A stretch of DNA of 64,000 nucleotides from Deltaproteobacteria bacterium (GTDB taxonomy: Bacteria > Bdellovibrionota > FAC87 > UBA2466). Position numbers and translations under genes: made by a program. The DNA lies in NCBI GenBank assembly GCA_016196825.1, contig JACPWY010000013.1, positions 1 to 64,000 of the forward strand, written 5' to 3'. Numbering within the stretch: position 1 is the first letter of the stretch; every line of letters starts with the position of its first letter. The notes under the pieces are model-generated. The model saw only the letters and a program-made list of their open reading frames with translations, was not told the origin of the DNA and ran no database searches. Below, piece after piece: positions 16,917 through 24,253 of this stretch.

Positions 16917-18960
16917 TCGAGCTAGTTTTGTATTCCTGGCTCTGATTCTCTCGACCTCTTTTTGCTTGCGGGGCTCGAACATGGCCTTTGCCGAGGACGA
17001 GCCCACGCTCGATGAGCTCAATGACAAGCCCTCTAGCGGTGCGACAGGGAAGGCTGACGACGATGAACTTGAGTCGGTCATCGCCGAAGACGACGCCCCC
17101 AAGAATGGGGCCGAAAGGCTTCCTGAGAATGCGGTCGCCGCCGAGGAGAAGAAGGGTGATTCTGTTGAGATGGGCAACGATCTGGAGGGCATCATCGATG
17201 ACGATGCCGCTCCCCAGACGGCCAAAGCCGCCGAGATCAAACCGAAGGAGGAGCCTGAGGATCTGAATCTGGAGGCGCTCGATGAGCCCGCGCCGCCAGT
17301 GGCAACCGAGCCTGCAGCACGCAAGGTCGCGGAGGTGGCTCCTGTGACGGCGCCTACTGCTAAGAATCGCGTGACCAATCTGGAGTTTCGGATGGACGGC
17401 CCGGTCTCCAAGATCAGCGTGACCTTTGAGCAGAAGCCCGTCTACCGCGAAGTGAAGCAGTCCCAGGTGAAGCAGGTCATCTATTTCTTCGATTCGACCG
17501 AGACCCCGCAAAAATTTCAGCGGGCCTACGACACGACTGAATTTCCGAGCCCGGTGGCTCTCTTCACTCTCTTGCAGATGCCAGGGGAGACGCCGCTCAG
17601 TAAGCTCATCTTACAGCTCAGAGAGGACAAGAATCCGACGGTCACTACCAGTGATAATCATCTTTTCATCGAATTCCAGGCACCTGATGGCAAATACGAG
17701 CCAAAGCTTGTCGTGGCCGATGAGGATGGGGGGGCCGCCACCGAGGAGAATATTTACGCTGGGGGAAAGAAATACACGGGCGATCTGATCAAGAAGCTCG
17801 AAATGAAGAATAGCGATGTGCAGGATGCTCTTCGCTATATCGCTCGCACGAGTGGCTACAGTATCGTCGTGGGCGATGATGTGAATGGTAAGATAGGAAC
17901 CCTCTCGCTGACCGATGTACCTTGGGATCAGGCCTTTGCCCTCGTGCTTCAGTCGAAGAAGCTCGGCTATATCCGCCAAGGGAATGTGATTCGGGTCGGC
18001 ACTCTGACTTCGCTTAAGGCCGAGAAGGAGGAGGCTCTGGCGAATGAAAACCAGCGGATTAAGGTGGAGCCGCTACGCACCGTCTTGATTCCAATGGGCT
18101 ACGCGAAGGCTCAGGAGATCGCTCCGAAGGTGAAGAGCTTCCTCACCGAACGCGGCACCATCGACACCGATCCGCGGACCAATACGGTGATCGTGAAGGA
18201 CATTGAGAAAGTGGTGAACCGGGTGCAGAAGCTTCTCTCCACACTCGACACGCAGCCGCCTCGCGTTTCGATTGCGGCGAAAATCGTAGAGATTCAGAAT
18301 AAGTTCAACCGCACTATCGGATTTGAGTCTCTCTCCTTCAATGAGAACTTTCAGGGACTCAATCTCAACGAGACTGCCCAATTCCCGGGCGTGTCCGGAA
18401 GCTCCATCACGACACTGACAGTTCCTCAGTGGGCGAACCTGACCCAGAAGTTCCATTTGGGTGAGGCGGAGAACAAGGTGAGGGTGCTTGCGAATCCGAG
18501 CGTCTCGGTAGTGGCCAACCAGCAGGCGACCGTGAACCAATCTCTGAGCTTTTTCGTGCAGGGAATCGAGACGGTGAACGGAGCAATTGTGTCGACGTTG
18601 CGCCAAATCACGGCCAACCTTTCACTCGATGTGACACCGATTGTTTCGGGCGATGGCTCCATCTTCATGACCGTGAATGTGAGAAACGAAATCCCGACCG
18701 GCATCGGCGCGGACAGGACGATCGACACACGCGCAGTGAGCACCCAGGTCCTTGTGGAAAATGGGGACACGGCGGTCATCGGGGGTGTGTTCAATAACAC
18801 CGTCTCGGAAGGCAAGTCGGGTATCCCCGGACTCATGAACGTACCGATCTTGGGCTTTTTCTTCTCGCGCGGGAACTTTGAGGACAACCGAAACGAGATT
18901 TTCATTTTCTTGACCGCAAAGATCACTAACGCGGAAGAGGCGTTCAAACGGACGCTCTAA
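16885..18960 (+). CDS. pilQ: Type IV pilus secretin PilQ
   Basis: This 691-residue outer-membrane secretin has, in order: a signal peptide (to about residue 36), an acidic low-complexity linker (about 37-150), one AMIN domain (about 160-270), an STN/N0 domain (about 290-370, with DVQDALRYIARTSGY), an N1 domain, and the secretin domain to the end. Characteristic secretin segments are VRVLANPSVSVVANQQA, TQVLVENGDTAVIGGVF and VPILGFFFS. PilQ forms the channel through which the pilus leaves the cell. Most relatives carry more than one AMIN domain or a shorter linker. It is the last pil gene here. Confidence 0.94.
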   Translation: MKNIWRCRKSSRASFVFLALILSTSFCLRGSNMAFAEDEPTLDELNDKPSSGATGKADDDELESVIAEDDAPKNGAERLPENAVAAEEKKGDSVEMGNDLEGIIDDDAAPQTAKAAEIKPKEEPEDLNLEALDEPAPPVATEPAARKVAEVAPVTAPTAKNRVTNLEFRMDGPVSKISVTFEQKPVYREVKQSQVKQVIYFFDSTETPQKFQRAYDTTEFPSPVALFTLLQMPGETPLSKLILQLREDKNPTVTTSDNHLFIEFQAPDGKYEPKLVVADEDGGAATEENIYAGGKKYTGDLIKKLEMKNSDVQDALRYIARTSGYSIVVGDDVNGKIGTLSLTDVPWDQAFALVLQSKKLGYIRQGNVIRVGTLTSLKAEKEEALANENQRIKVEPLRTVLIPMGYAKAQEIAPKVKSFLTERGTIDTDPRTNTVIVKDIEKVVNRVQKLLSTLDTQPPRVSIAAKIVEIQNKFNRTIGFESLSFNENFQGLNLNETAQFPGVSGSSITTLTVPQWANLTQKFHLGEAENKVRVLANPSVSVVANQQATVNQSLSFFVQGIETVNGAIVSTLRQITANLSLDVTPIVSGDGSIFMTVNVRNEIPTGIGADRTIDTRAVSTQVLVENGDTAVIGGVFNNTVSEGKSGIPGLMNVPILGFFFSRGNFEDNRNEIFIFLTAKITNAEEAFKRTL

Positions 18961-18978
18961 CACGGGACGGGGGAGTGT

Positions 18979-19392
18979 ATGCAATTCATGTGGGTGTTGC
19001 ATCTGGTGACGGTGGTGGGGCTTGTGGGGCTTCTTTTTTACGTACGAAAAAGGCGGGTTTCTCGTGAACAGGAAGAGCGTGTGACCGCCTGCCTCAATGT
19101 GGTGGAGACCCGAACGGAGGCGATGGAGCGGGTGTCGGAGAATTATCGGCGGAAGATGGAAGAGGGGTTAAGGCGCCTCAACGTTATCTGCGACAAAGCC
19201 AGTCAATTGGTCGATCGGGGTTTTGGGGGTGGCAATTTTTCACCGAGCTTTGAAGAACGGGAACTCAAGGCCCTGGTTCCTGACGAGAAGAACGAGATTC
19301 CCACTCTCAAGGATGTGGAGATCACCCGAAACCGGTTGCGCGAAGAACTTGCTCTTGATCCCGATCGAGTCCTTCGAGAGCAATTAGGGTAA
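18979..19392 (+). CDS. Small membrane-anchored coiled-coil protein, unknown
   Basis: The ATG at 18979 is preceded by GGGGGAG. The 137-residue product has one N-terminal membrane segment (about residues 5-21), a basic stop (VRKRR) and then a long charged helical region likely to form a coiled coil. It follows pilQ by 18 bp and is probably in the same transcript, so it may be an accessory pilus or envelope protein. No family is recognised. Confidence 0.65.
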   Translation: MQFMWVLHLVTVVGLVGLLFYVRKRRVSREQEERVTACLNVVETRTEAMERVSENYRRKMEEGLRRLNVICDKASQLVDRGFGGGNFSPSFEERELKALVPDEKNEIPTLKDVEITRNRLREELALDPDRVLREQLG

Positions 19393-19518
19393 GATCGCGT
19401 CAAACACCGTTAACAGCTGTTACCGTTGAAAATCAGCCACTACAGCCCGTCTTCCCGCTGTGTCAGAACCTCATGCGAGCGCTGGCAATGCTTGGGGGAA
19501 GTTTTTGATCTTAGACGC

Positions 19519-19547
19519 TTGACAGTAGTCGCTCTGCACCGAAAAAT
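19519..19547 (+). promoter_or_regulatory. Candidate promoter upstream of the PHB-regulator-like gene
   Basis: A perfect -35 TTGACA (19519-19524) is followed after 17 bp by a weak -10 AAAAAT. It lies in the 282-bp gap after the small membrane protein. The same gap holds a 12-bp perfect palindrome, TAACAGCTGTTA (19411-19422), which could be an operator. Nothing else stands out in the gap. Confidence 0.4.
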
Positions 19548-19674
19548 AACGTCTGTCCCTGGGGAGTCTTTGGTTTGGTCCCTAGGGGCGGGGTTGGGGT
19601 TGTTTTGCTTGGGGCAGAACAGTCGTTTTAACCAACTCCAAGACACATTTGACCTTTGAAGGTTGGGGGCAAAA

Positions 19675-20088
19675 ATGGAGAAGGCTAAAATCATTAAGCG
19701 GTATCAGAACCGCAAACTGTATGATACCGACGCGAGCTGTTACGTCACTCTGGATGAAATCGCCGAGATGATTCAGCAGGGCGAGGCGGTCACGGTCGTC
19801 GATAACCGGAACCAGAAAGACATCACGGCGAGCACGCTCACTCAAATTATTTTTGAGAAGCAAAAGCGTTCGGACAATCCTGTGCCGATCACTACTTTGC
19901 GCCACATCATCCAGCAGGGCGATGGCTCCTTTACGTCGTTCTTGTCCAAGTCGGGAGATGGCAATCAGCTCGACCTTATCCGTCTGCTTGAGGGCCAGGT
20001 GAAGGAGCTCCAGAGCAAGCTCGACACCCTTGAAAAGCGCGGTGTTCCAGCGCGCGACATGGGTACCACGAAGTCGGTGGACGCCTAA
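19675..20088 (+). CDS. Polyhydroxyalkanoate-synthesis-regulator-like DNA-binding protein (PHB_acc_N)
   Basis: The 137-residue protein opens with KAKIIKRYQNRKLYDTDASCYVTLDEIAEMI, the signature of the PHB/PHA accumulation regulator DNA-binding domain, followed by VDNRNQKDIT and TLTQIIFEKQ. The C-terminal third is a predicted helix (QLDLIRLLEGQVKELQSKLDTLEKR) that could form a coiled coil. In PHB producers such proteins repress phasin genes and sense PHA granules. No PHA gene is in this window and many non-PHA bacteria carry this domain, so the target is unknown. A strong terminator follows. Confidence 0.85.
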   Translation: MEKAKIIKRYQNRKLYDTDASCYVTLDEIAEMIQQGEAVTVVDNRNQKDITASTLTQIIFEKQKRSDNPVPITTLRHIIQQGDGSFTSFLSKSGDGNQLDLIRLLEGQVKELQSKLDTLEKRGVPARDMGTTKSVDA

Positions 20089-20104
20089 TCATCGTTTGAT
20101 TTCT

Positions 20105-20132
20105 AAAGGGGGGCCTCGCGCCCCCCTTTTTT
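20105..20132 (+). terminator. Rho-independent terminator
   Basis: A GGGGGGC/GCCCCCC stem with a 5-nt loop, flanked by AAA and a run of six T, directly follows the PHB-regulator-like gene. Confidence 0.9.
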
Positions 20133-20147
20133 ATGGGCGGCAGGGGT

Positions 20148-20175
20148 TTTCGGGTTGAGAGAGTTTTGAGATAAT
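20148..20175 (+). promoter_or_regulatory. Promoter of the probable 6S RNA
   Basis: GATAAT (20170-20175) is a near-consensus -10 with a TTTTCG-like -35 about 17 bp upstream. It would start transcription near 20182, at the 5' end of the structured RNA. Confidence 0.45.
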
Positions 20176-20181
20176 GAATTC

Positions 20182-20347
20182 TGCTCCCCTGTCTGGTTCG
20201 TGGGCGATATGTCCCTAGCCTCAGTGTTCTTGACAGGTAGCTCTTACTTGCTGCGGTGTGCACGCCCAACTTCGGTTGGGAAGCCTAAAGTGGCAATAGG
20301 GCAACCACCTTTTTATAAGGGTTAAGGGCTTTCATGCCACGGCCTTA
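20182..20347 (+). ncRNA. ssrS: Probable 6S RNA (SsrS)
   Basis: The 3' half of the central arm reads GGTGTGCACGCCC, then a hairpin (CCCAAC-TTCG-GTTGGG), then GAAGCCTAAA. This closely matches the conserved 6S segment 'GGTGaGCAtGCtC-stem-GAGAAGCCTTAAA'. The 5' side has GTCCCTAGCC, comparable to the conserved GTCCCCTGAGCC. The ends can pair (GG..CGTGG with CCACGGCC) to give the closing stem of a long irregular rod with a central bubble. 6S RNA binds sigma-70 RNA polymerase in place of a promoter and lowers transcription in stationary phase. The ends are estimates. No coding ORF explains this gap. A covariance-model search would be decisive. Confidence 0.72.
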
Positions 20348-20362
20348 TGATGGGGGAGTTTT

Positions 20363-20848
20363 ATGCCTTTGAATTCTCGGACCGTCAGCTGGATTGAGAG
20401 TCTGGCCCACCAAGAGGGCGAAATCGCCTCAGGCGAGCGCCTCTCCATTGATATCGTCATTGCGAAAGAGACCGTTCTCAAAAACGAAACCATCCATTAT
20501 GTGAGGGCGCTCCAGGCAGAGTTTCGGGAGCTTTCGGGTTTCTTGAATCGACGGCTCCCATCGAGTTCGCCTCGGATCCACGTGGTAGGTCTCGGAGAAA
20601 CCGAAGAGGGTTTTCTCATCGAGCGCGCCCCCCTCAAACTCACGTTTCGCGCCCAGATGGGTGTTGTGCAATTCGTCTGCGAAAGACTCTTAACCAATGA
20701 ACTTCAATTCAGCGGCGCGATCGAAGCCAAATTCGGGCCATTCTATGAGCTCGAGTGGCTTTTCCTGGGCAAACCGGTGACACCCGAACCCCTCGCACGC
20801 CACTATCTCACCGAACTTCTCCAGGCGACCGGCCAGCTTCGGCACTGA
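20363..20848 (+). CDS. Conserved-looking protein of unknown function
   Basis: The ATG at 20363 follows GGGGGAG with good spacing. The 161-residue product has no signal peptide or membrane segment and looks like a soluble alpha/beta protein, with charged strands in the middle (RIHVVGLGETEEGFLIERAPLKLTF). It sits directly after the 6S RNA, a position held by ygfA in many proteobacteria, but it does not resemble that enzyme. No family recognised. Confidence 0.6.
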   Translation: MPLNSRTVSWIESLAHQEGEIASGERLSIDIVIAKETVLKNETIHYVRALQAEFRELSGFLNRRLPSSSPRIHVVGLGETEEGFLIERAPLKLTFRAQMGVVQFVCERLLTNELQFSGAIEAKFGPFYELEWLFLGKPVTPEPLARHYLTELLQATGQLRH

Positions 20849-20915
20849 ACGTGTTCTCTAGGCCGTTGTAGGATCAAATTGATTGATCGATTTACCTCTC
20901 GCGCGAGCCAGGCGG

Positions 20916-21782
20916 TTAACGTCCCAGGGTCGCGTAGGCGATGAGCTTGTAGGCTAGCTGGGCCGCTAAGAAGTCGCTACGCTTGTCGTGGTCGGGGCGA
21001 AGCTCGACGATGTCGGCGCCGATGACTTCGCGTCGTTCGAAGATGCCGCGTAGGAAGTGGAGCGTTTCGTACCACTGGCCGCCGCCGGGTACCGGCGTTC
21101 CCACAGAGGGCATTACCTCAGGAGAGTAGTAGTCGAGATCGATCGTGACGTAGATCTTTTTCGTCGGGAGAAATTTGAGAGCGCGCTCGACGCTCAGGCC
21201 TTCCTTGGCCCGTTCGTGGTCGTAGAGGACGCCAAAACTCTTGTTGGCGTTGAGATACTCGCGTTCTTCTTTGCACTGCGCTCGGATGCCGACTGAGTAT
21301 GTGTGTTTCACCACTTCGTGTACGCGCCGCATGACCGAGGCGTGGCTGTACTTGTCACCGTGATAGGTGTCGCGCATGTCGCTGTGGGCATCAAAGTGCA
21401 GGATGGAAATATCATGGTGCTTCGTCGCGGCCTTGATGGGAGGAAAGCTGATGGTGTGCTCACCACCTAGCATGAGGGGGAACTTCTTTCGCGCGAAGAG
21501 ATCGGAAAAGACCTGTTCCGTGCTATTGAGCCAGTCGGAAACGGTGCCCTTCGAATAATCGCAAGCTGGCAGCGTATAGATTCCCCGCTCTGCTGGCTGG
21601 GTCCCCAGCTCAGAGTCGAAAAATTCCACCTGGTCTGAGGCCTCGATTATCTTGGCGGGGCCGTTTTCCGTTCCCTTCATGTAGGACGTTGTCTTTTCGT
21701 AAGGACAGGGAACTACAGCAAAGCGTGCCGTCTCAGGGTCGCTCCACTTCGGATCATCTGGGGCCAAAAACTGTGCGTTCAC
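20916..21782 (-). CDS. speB: Agmatinase (arginase/ureohydrolase family)
   Basis: The metal-binding motifs of the arginase family are all present: GGEHT near residue 105, HFDAHSDMR near 130 and TIDLDYYSPEVMPSVGTP near 215, followed by GADIVELRP. Together they bind two Mn ions. Agmatinase converts agmatine to putrescine and urea. The start is GTG at 21782 and gives 288 residues, a normal length. It lies 9 bp downstream of the pyruvoyl arginine decarboxylase gene on the same strand, which supports agmatine as the substrate. Confidence 0.9.
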   Translation of the reverse strand: MNAQFLAPDDPKWSDPETARFAVVPCPYEKTTSYMKGTENGPAKIIEASDQVEFFDSELGTQPAERGIYTLPACDYSKGTVSDWLNSTEQVFSDLFARKKFPLMLGGEHTISFPPIKAATKHHDISILHFDAHSDMRDTYHGDKYSHASVMRRVHEVVKHTYSVGIRAQCKEEREYLNANKSFGVLYDHERAKEGLSVERALKFLPTKKIYVTIDLDYYSPEVMPSVGTPVPGGGQWYETLHFLRGIFERREVIGADIVELRPDHDKRSDFLAAQLAYKLIAYATLGR

Positions 21783-21791
21783 GGGCAGGCG

Positions 21792-22337
21792 CTAGTCGAG
21801 AAGGACTGCGGCGGCAATGGCCGTTGTCCAAAGACCATTCTTCTCACCAACCGCGGTCTGCGTGATGTTGCGGGTCGTGACCACTTCGCGCTTAATCCGC
21901 CAGAGGTCTTTGCCACTGTCGTAGGTCACATCGTTTTCAAAAGAGATACCGAGGGTGGTTGCGAGCATGTAGGCCGCGAGGTCTTCGGCGTACTCACCCA
22001 CCTTGCGGCTGGTTTCGCCATAGGAGTGGTGTTCGCTCAGGTAGCCGTACTGTTCACCGTCTTTGGGGACCGCCATTCCGATCGAGGCTGCGATCAGACG
22101 GTTTGGTTCGTTGGTGGAGGATTCCGCCAGAACCACATAAAGAATCTGGCCCGGCTTCAATTTCTTATTGCCTTTATCTGGAGAGATCACTTTGCAGCGG
22201 GGCGGGAAGATGGAGGTCACCTTCACGAGGTTGTACTCGGCGATTCCGGCATCTCGAAGAGCCATCTCAAACGAGGCGAGCCGCTCACGTTCCTTGCCAA
22301 CGCCCTTCACCAAGAAAATTTCCTTTGGAACAAACAT
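21792..22337 (-). CDS. pdaD: Pyruvoyl-dependent arginine decarboxylase
   Basis: This 181-residue protein has the PdaD pattern: FLVKGVGKERERLASFEMAL near the N-terminus, then YNLVKVTSIFPPRC. In the family, autocleavage before the Ser in this segment makes the pyruvoyl cofactor. Further matches are GQILYVVLAE, AASIGMAV and YLSEHHSYGET. The enzyme decarboxylates arginine to agmatine, and agmatinase lies immediately downstream. The start at 22337 has a very strong GGGAGGTGG site. Confidence 0.92.
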   Translation of the reverse strand: MFVPKEIFLVKGVGKERERLASFEMALRDAGIAEYNLVKVTSIFPPRCKVISPDKGNKKLKPGQILYVVLAESSTNEPNRLIAASIGMAVPKDGEQYGYLSEHHSYGETSRKVGEYAEDLAAYMLATTLGISFENDVTYDSGKDLWRIKREVVTTRNITQTAVGEKNGLWTTAIAAAVLLD

Positions 22338-22406
22338 GCGACCACCTCCCTTAAGAAGAGATGAGAATAAATTAAATGTGCGAGATGTCTAGCCCTTTTT
22401 GGATTC

Positions 22407-22465
22407 GAAAATCATGGGAGTTTCGTTTTCGGACGCTCCGCCCGAAAACAATTCTCGTGATTTTC
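22407..22465. repeat. 59-nt long hairpin between pdaD and the Flp-like pilin gene
   Basis: GAAAATCATGGGAG..GTTTTCGG on the left pairs with CCGAAAAC..CTCGTGATTTTC on the right around an 8-nt loop (ACGCTCCG), with a few mismatches and G-U pairs. It lies between divergent genes and has no T-run. It does not share the core of the 182-bp elements. It could be a regulatory hairpin or a repeat relic. Confidence 0.6.
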
Positions 22466-22485
22466 TGCGCCAGGCTGCGTTTGGC

Positions 22486-22501
22486 TGGCATGAGAGTCGC
22501 A
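22486..22501 (+). promoter_or_regulatory. Weak sigma-54-like site before the Flp-like pilin
   Basis: TGGCATGAGAGTCGCA matches the -24/-12 consensus TGGCACGnnnnTTGCW with two mismatches. The predicted start would leave only about 12 nt of leader, placing the ribosome site (GGAGGG) at the very 5' end, so this is doubtful. Confidence 0.25.
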
Positions 22502-22523
22502 AAGAGGTAAGGCGGAGGGCGCG

Positions 22524-22763
22524 ATGAACCAAAGAGGGCAGGGGCTGGTCGAGTATTTGATTTTGGTTTGCTTGGTAGGGGTGGCAACCATTGGAGTCGT
22601 GAGCGTGGTGGGCCAGAATCTGCGCGCGCGTTATGCGACGATCTCCTCAGCGCTGAGGGGTGAGAAGGTAGAGAAAGAGTTGGTGTCGCCGGAGGTGGAA
22701 TCCTATCAGATCAGAGGTTTTCATGATTATGGCGCGAGCGCTGTGGCGCCTGGCGGGCGCTAA
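22524..22763 (+). CDS. Flp-like type IVb pilin
   Basis: The 79-residue product starts MNQRGQGLVEYLILV and continues with a long hydrophobic helix. The G-QGLVEY junction matches the cleavage and Glu+5 pattern of Flp/Fap pilins of Tad systems. The C-terminal part is short and charged. A GGAGGG site precedes the ATG. It starts a run of overlapping small genes that also includes two pseudopilin-like proteins and a CpaB-like protein. The 3' end overlaps the next gene by 41 bp. Confidence 0.75.
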   Translation: MNQRGQGLVEYLILVCLVGVATIGVVSVVGQNLRARYATISSALRGEKVEKELVSPEVESYQIRGFHDYGASAVAPGGR

Positions 22764-23190
22764 GACTGTGCTGCTGGTGTTTCGGTGCTCCCATCATGGG
22801 CAGGTGTTAATCGAAGGGCTCGTGGCTCTGGGACTCACGACAATGGTCCTGGCGCTGGGTCTGGAACTTGTCAGAAGCGCACAGCAGAAGGTCCTCATGC
22901 GTCACAGCTGTTTCATGTATTTGCGCTTAAGAGCTTTGGGCCGGGAAGAAGAGGTGGCGATGGAACGTACTAAGAAATGGATGAAAGAGGCGCTTCCTCC
23001 GAGCGGCGAGCGTTTCTTCCGTCACACCGAACTCTTGTTTGAGGGCGCGACGCGATCGGCTCTCGCCGTATCGCGGTACAGTCGGTTTCTTCTCCCGTAT
23101 CCGGATCCAGCCTTTGCGCGAGATCGTTTGGGGTCACGTGATCGCATCCAGTTCACCGAGCGATGTTTCTTTTTACCGCCACACTCTTAG
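22723..23190 (+). CDS. TadE-like pseudopilin or pilus-associated protein
   Basis: The 155-residue protein has a hydrophobic helix preceded by HHGQVLIEGLVALGL, resembling the G/Q-Exxxxx start of TadE-type pseudopilins, at about residues 25-45. The remainder is basic and not recognised. A start inside the sequence, closer to the helix, is possible. The assignment rests on the pilin-like helix and on the position between a Flp-like pilin and a CpaB-like protein. Confidence 0.5.
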   Translation: MIMARALWRLAGAKTVLLVFRCSHHGQVLIEGLVALGLTTMVLALGLELVRSAQQKVLMRHSCFMYLRLRALGREEEVAMERTKKWMKEALPPSGERFFRHTELLFEGATRSALAVSRYSRFLLPYPDPAFARDRLGSRDRIQFTERCFFLPPHS

Positions 23191-23738
23191 GCCTGAGTCT
23201 GTTGGGCGGGCCGCTTTGGACGTCGCTCACCTTTCGTGAGGCCCATGTATGGGAGCGCTTGCAGATTGGCATCGACAATGCCGCCATTGAACTAGGACAG
23301 GGGGATCGAGAGCTCTTGAGATTTCTGGATCGACAGAACGCGCAAATAGCGCGGATTGAGATTGGCCACCACACCGTCCACGACTGCGCGCTCATGGCGC
23401 CGGTGGCGGCCCCGTGTGTGGCAACCGATCGCGCACTCGAGGCGACGATCGCTGGGATCATTGTGATGACTCGCGCCCAAGCCGAGGCGCGCTGGTTGGT
23501 AAATGGATTGAGTGCCGAGAAGCGACTCTTGGCCCTCGACCCAAGGTTTAGGCTCGAAAGGAAGGCGCTCGTGCCAGTGGAGCTTTCACGGTGCCCACAT
23601 TGCGGGCTCAAACACGCTGTCGTGGCGAAAGGCAAGGATTGGGACGCGCGATTTGTCGGCGATCCGAGGCGGACGATGGAGACCCGCGTGTTCTTTCAAA
23701 AGGATAGGAAATGGAATTATGGGCTTCGAGCGGAGTAA
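23163..23738 (+). CDS. Exported protein of pilus-like cluster, unknown
   Basis: This 191-residue product has an N-terminal hydrophobic segment (FLFTATLLGLSLLGGPLW) that may anchor or export it. It contains cysteines at HDCALMAPVAAPC and a CPHC pair late in the sequence, which could bind metal or form a disulfide. It overlaps its neighbours at both ends (28 bp and 20 bp), so it belongs to the same transcript as the Flp-like pilin. No family recognised. Confidence 0.55.
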   Translation: MFLFTATLLGLSLLGGPLWTSLTFREAHVWERLQIGIDNAAIELGQGDRELLRFLDRQNAQIARIEIGHHTVHDCALMAPVAAPCVATDRALEATIAGIIVMTRAQAEARWLVNGLSAEKRLLALDPRFRLERKALVPVELSRCPHCGLKHAVVAKGKDWDARFVGDPRRTMETRVFFQKDRKWNYGLRAE

Positions 23739-23886
23739 GGGTGCGGTGCTATTTGAGGCTCTGCTGATGGTGGTTCTGTGGGGGGCGCTTGTGGGAGGAA
23801 CGCAGATGGCTGTGATGAGTTTTTGGCAAAAACGTCTTCGGGCGTTGGACAGGGAAAGGCTCGTTTATGACGGGATTGCACCGTAG
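23719..23886 (+). CDS. Short TadE-like pseudopilin
   Basis: This 55-residue ORF starts at ATG 23719: MGFERSKGAVLFEALLMVVLWGALVGG. The SKGAVLFEALL junction followed by a hydrophobic helix has the type IV pilin-like pattern with Glu+5. A longer ORF in the same frame from 23512 is unlikely because it would overlap the previous gene fully. The product is almost only a helix plus a short basic tail, and it overlaps both neighbours by 20 bp. Confidence 0.55.
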   Translation: MGFERSKGAVLFEALLMVVLWGALVGGTQMAVMSFWQKRLRALDRERLVYDGIAP

Positions 23887-24253
23887 CCGCATAGCGCTTC
23901 CGCTCATTCTGAGCATTGTTTCAGGGGCTGTCGTTGCTTTTCAAGTGTATCTCGCCCAGCGACCACCGCGGCCGGAGGCGGGGCGCCGAATTCTTATCGC
24001 CCAGAGGGCGATTCCGCGCGGAGAGCGTTTGCACCCTCATGATTTCACTCTTCGGTTTGTGCCACTCGATCAGTGGCGGGCCGGAGTTGTCGATGACCAG
24101 GCGGCGCATCTGTTGTGGGGACGACGGACGATCGCCGATCTTCAAACGGGTGACTGGCTCCTCATGGATGCTGTTGGCCGGGAGGAAGCGAAGACGCTGG
24201 GATCTCGGGTGCGAGGGAAGCGGGTGGAAATTTTGCAGGAGGAAGGGGAATGA
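23867..24253 (+). CDS. CpaB/RcpC-like SAF-domain protein
   Basis: The 128-residue protein has an N-terminal membrane segment (IALPLILSIVSGAVVAF) and then a SAF-type domain: RRILIAQRAIPRGERLHPHDFTLRFVPL and a TIADLQTGDWLLMDAV segment. This is the pattern of CpaB/RcpC proteins of Tad pilus systems, which sit in the periplasm with the secretin. It is much shorter than full CpaB (usually over 250 residues) and lacks the C-terminal half. The stop overlaps the next ATG by 4 bp. Confidence 0.65.
   Translation: MTGLHRSRIALPLILSIVSGAVVAFQVYLAQRPPRPEAGRRILIAQRAIPRGERLHPHDFTLRFVPLDQWRAGVVDDQAAHLLWGRRTIADLQTGDWLLMDAVGREEAKTLGSRVRGKRVEILQEEGE

Noticed and set aside
24000..24040. GGCCGGAGGCGG-like string as a fifth element core
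   Set aside because: It lies in the CpaB-like coding frame and has no hairpin, other core blocks or arms.
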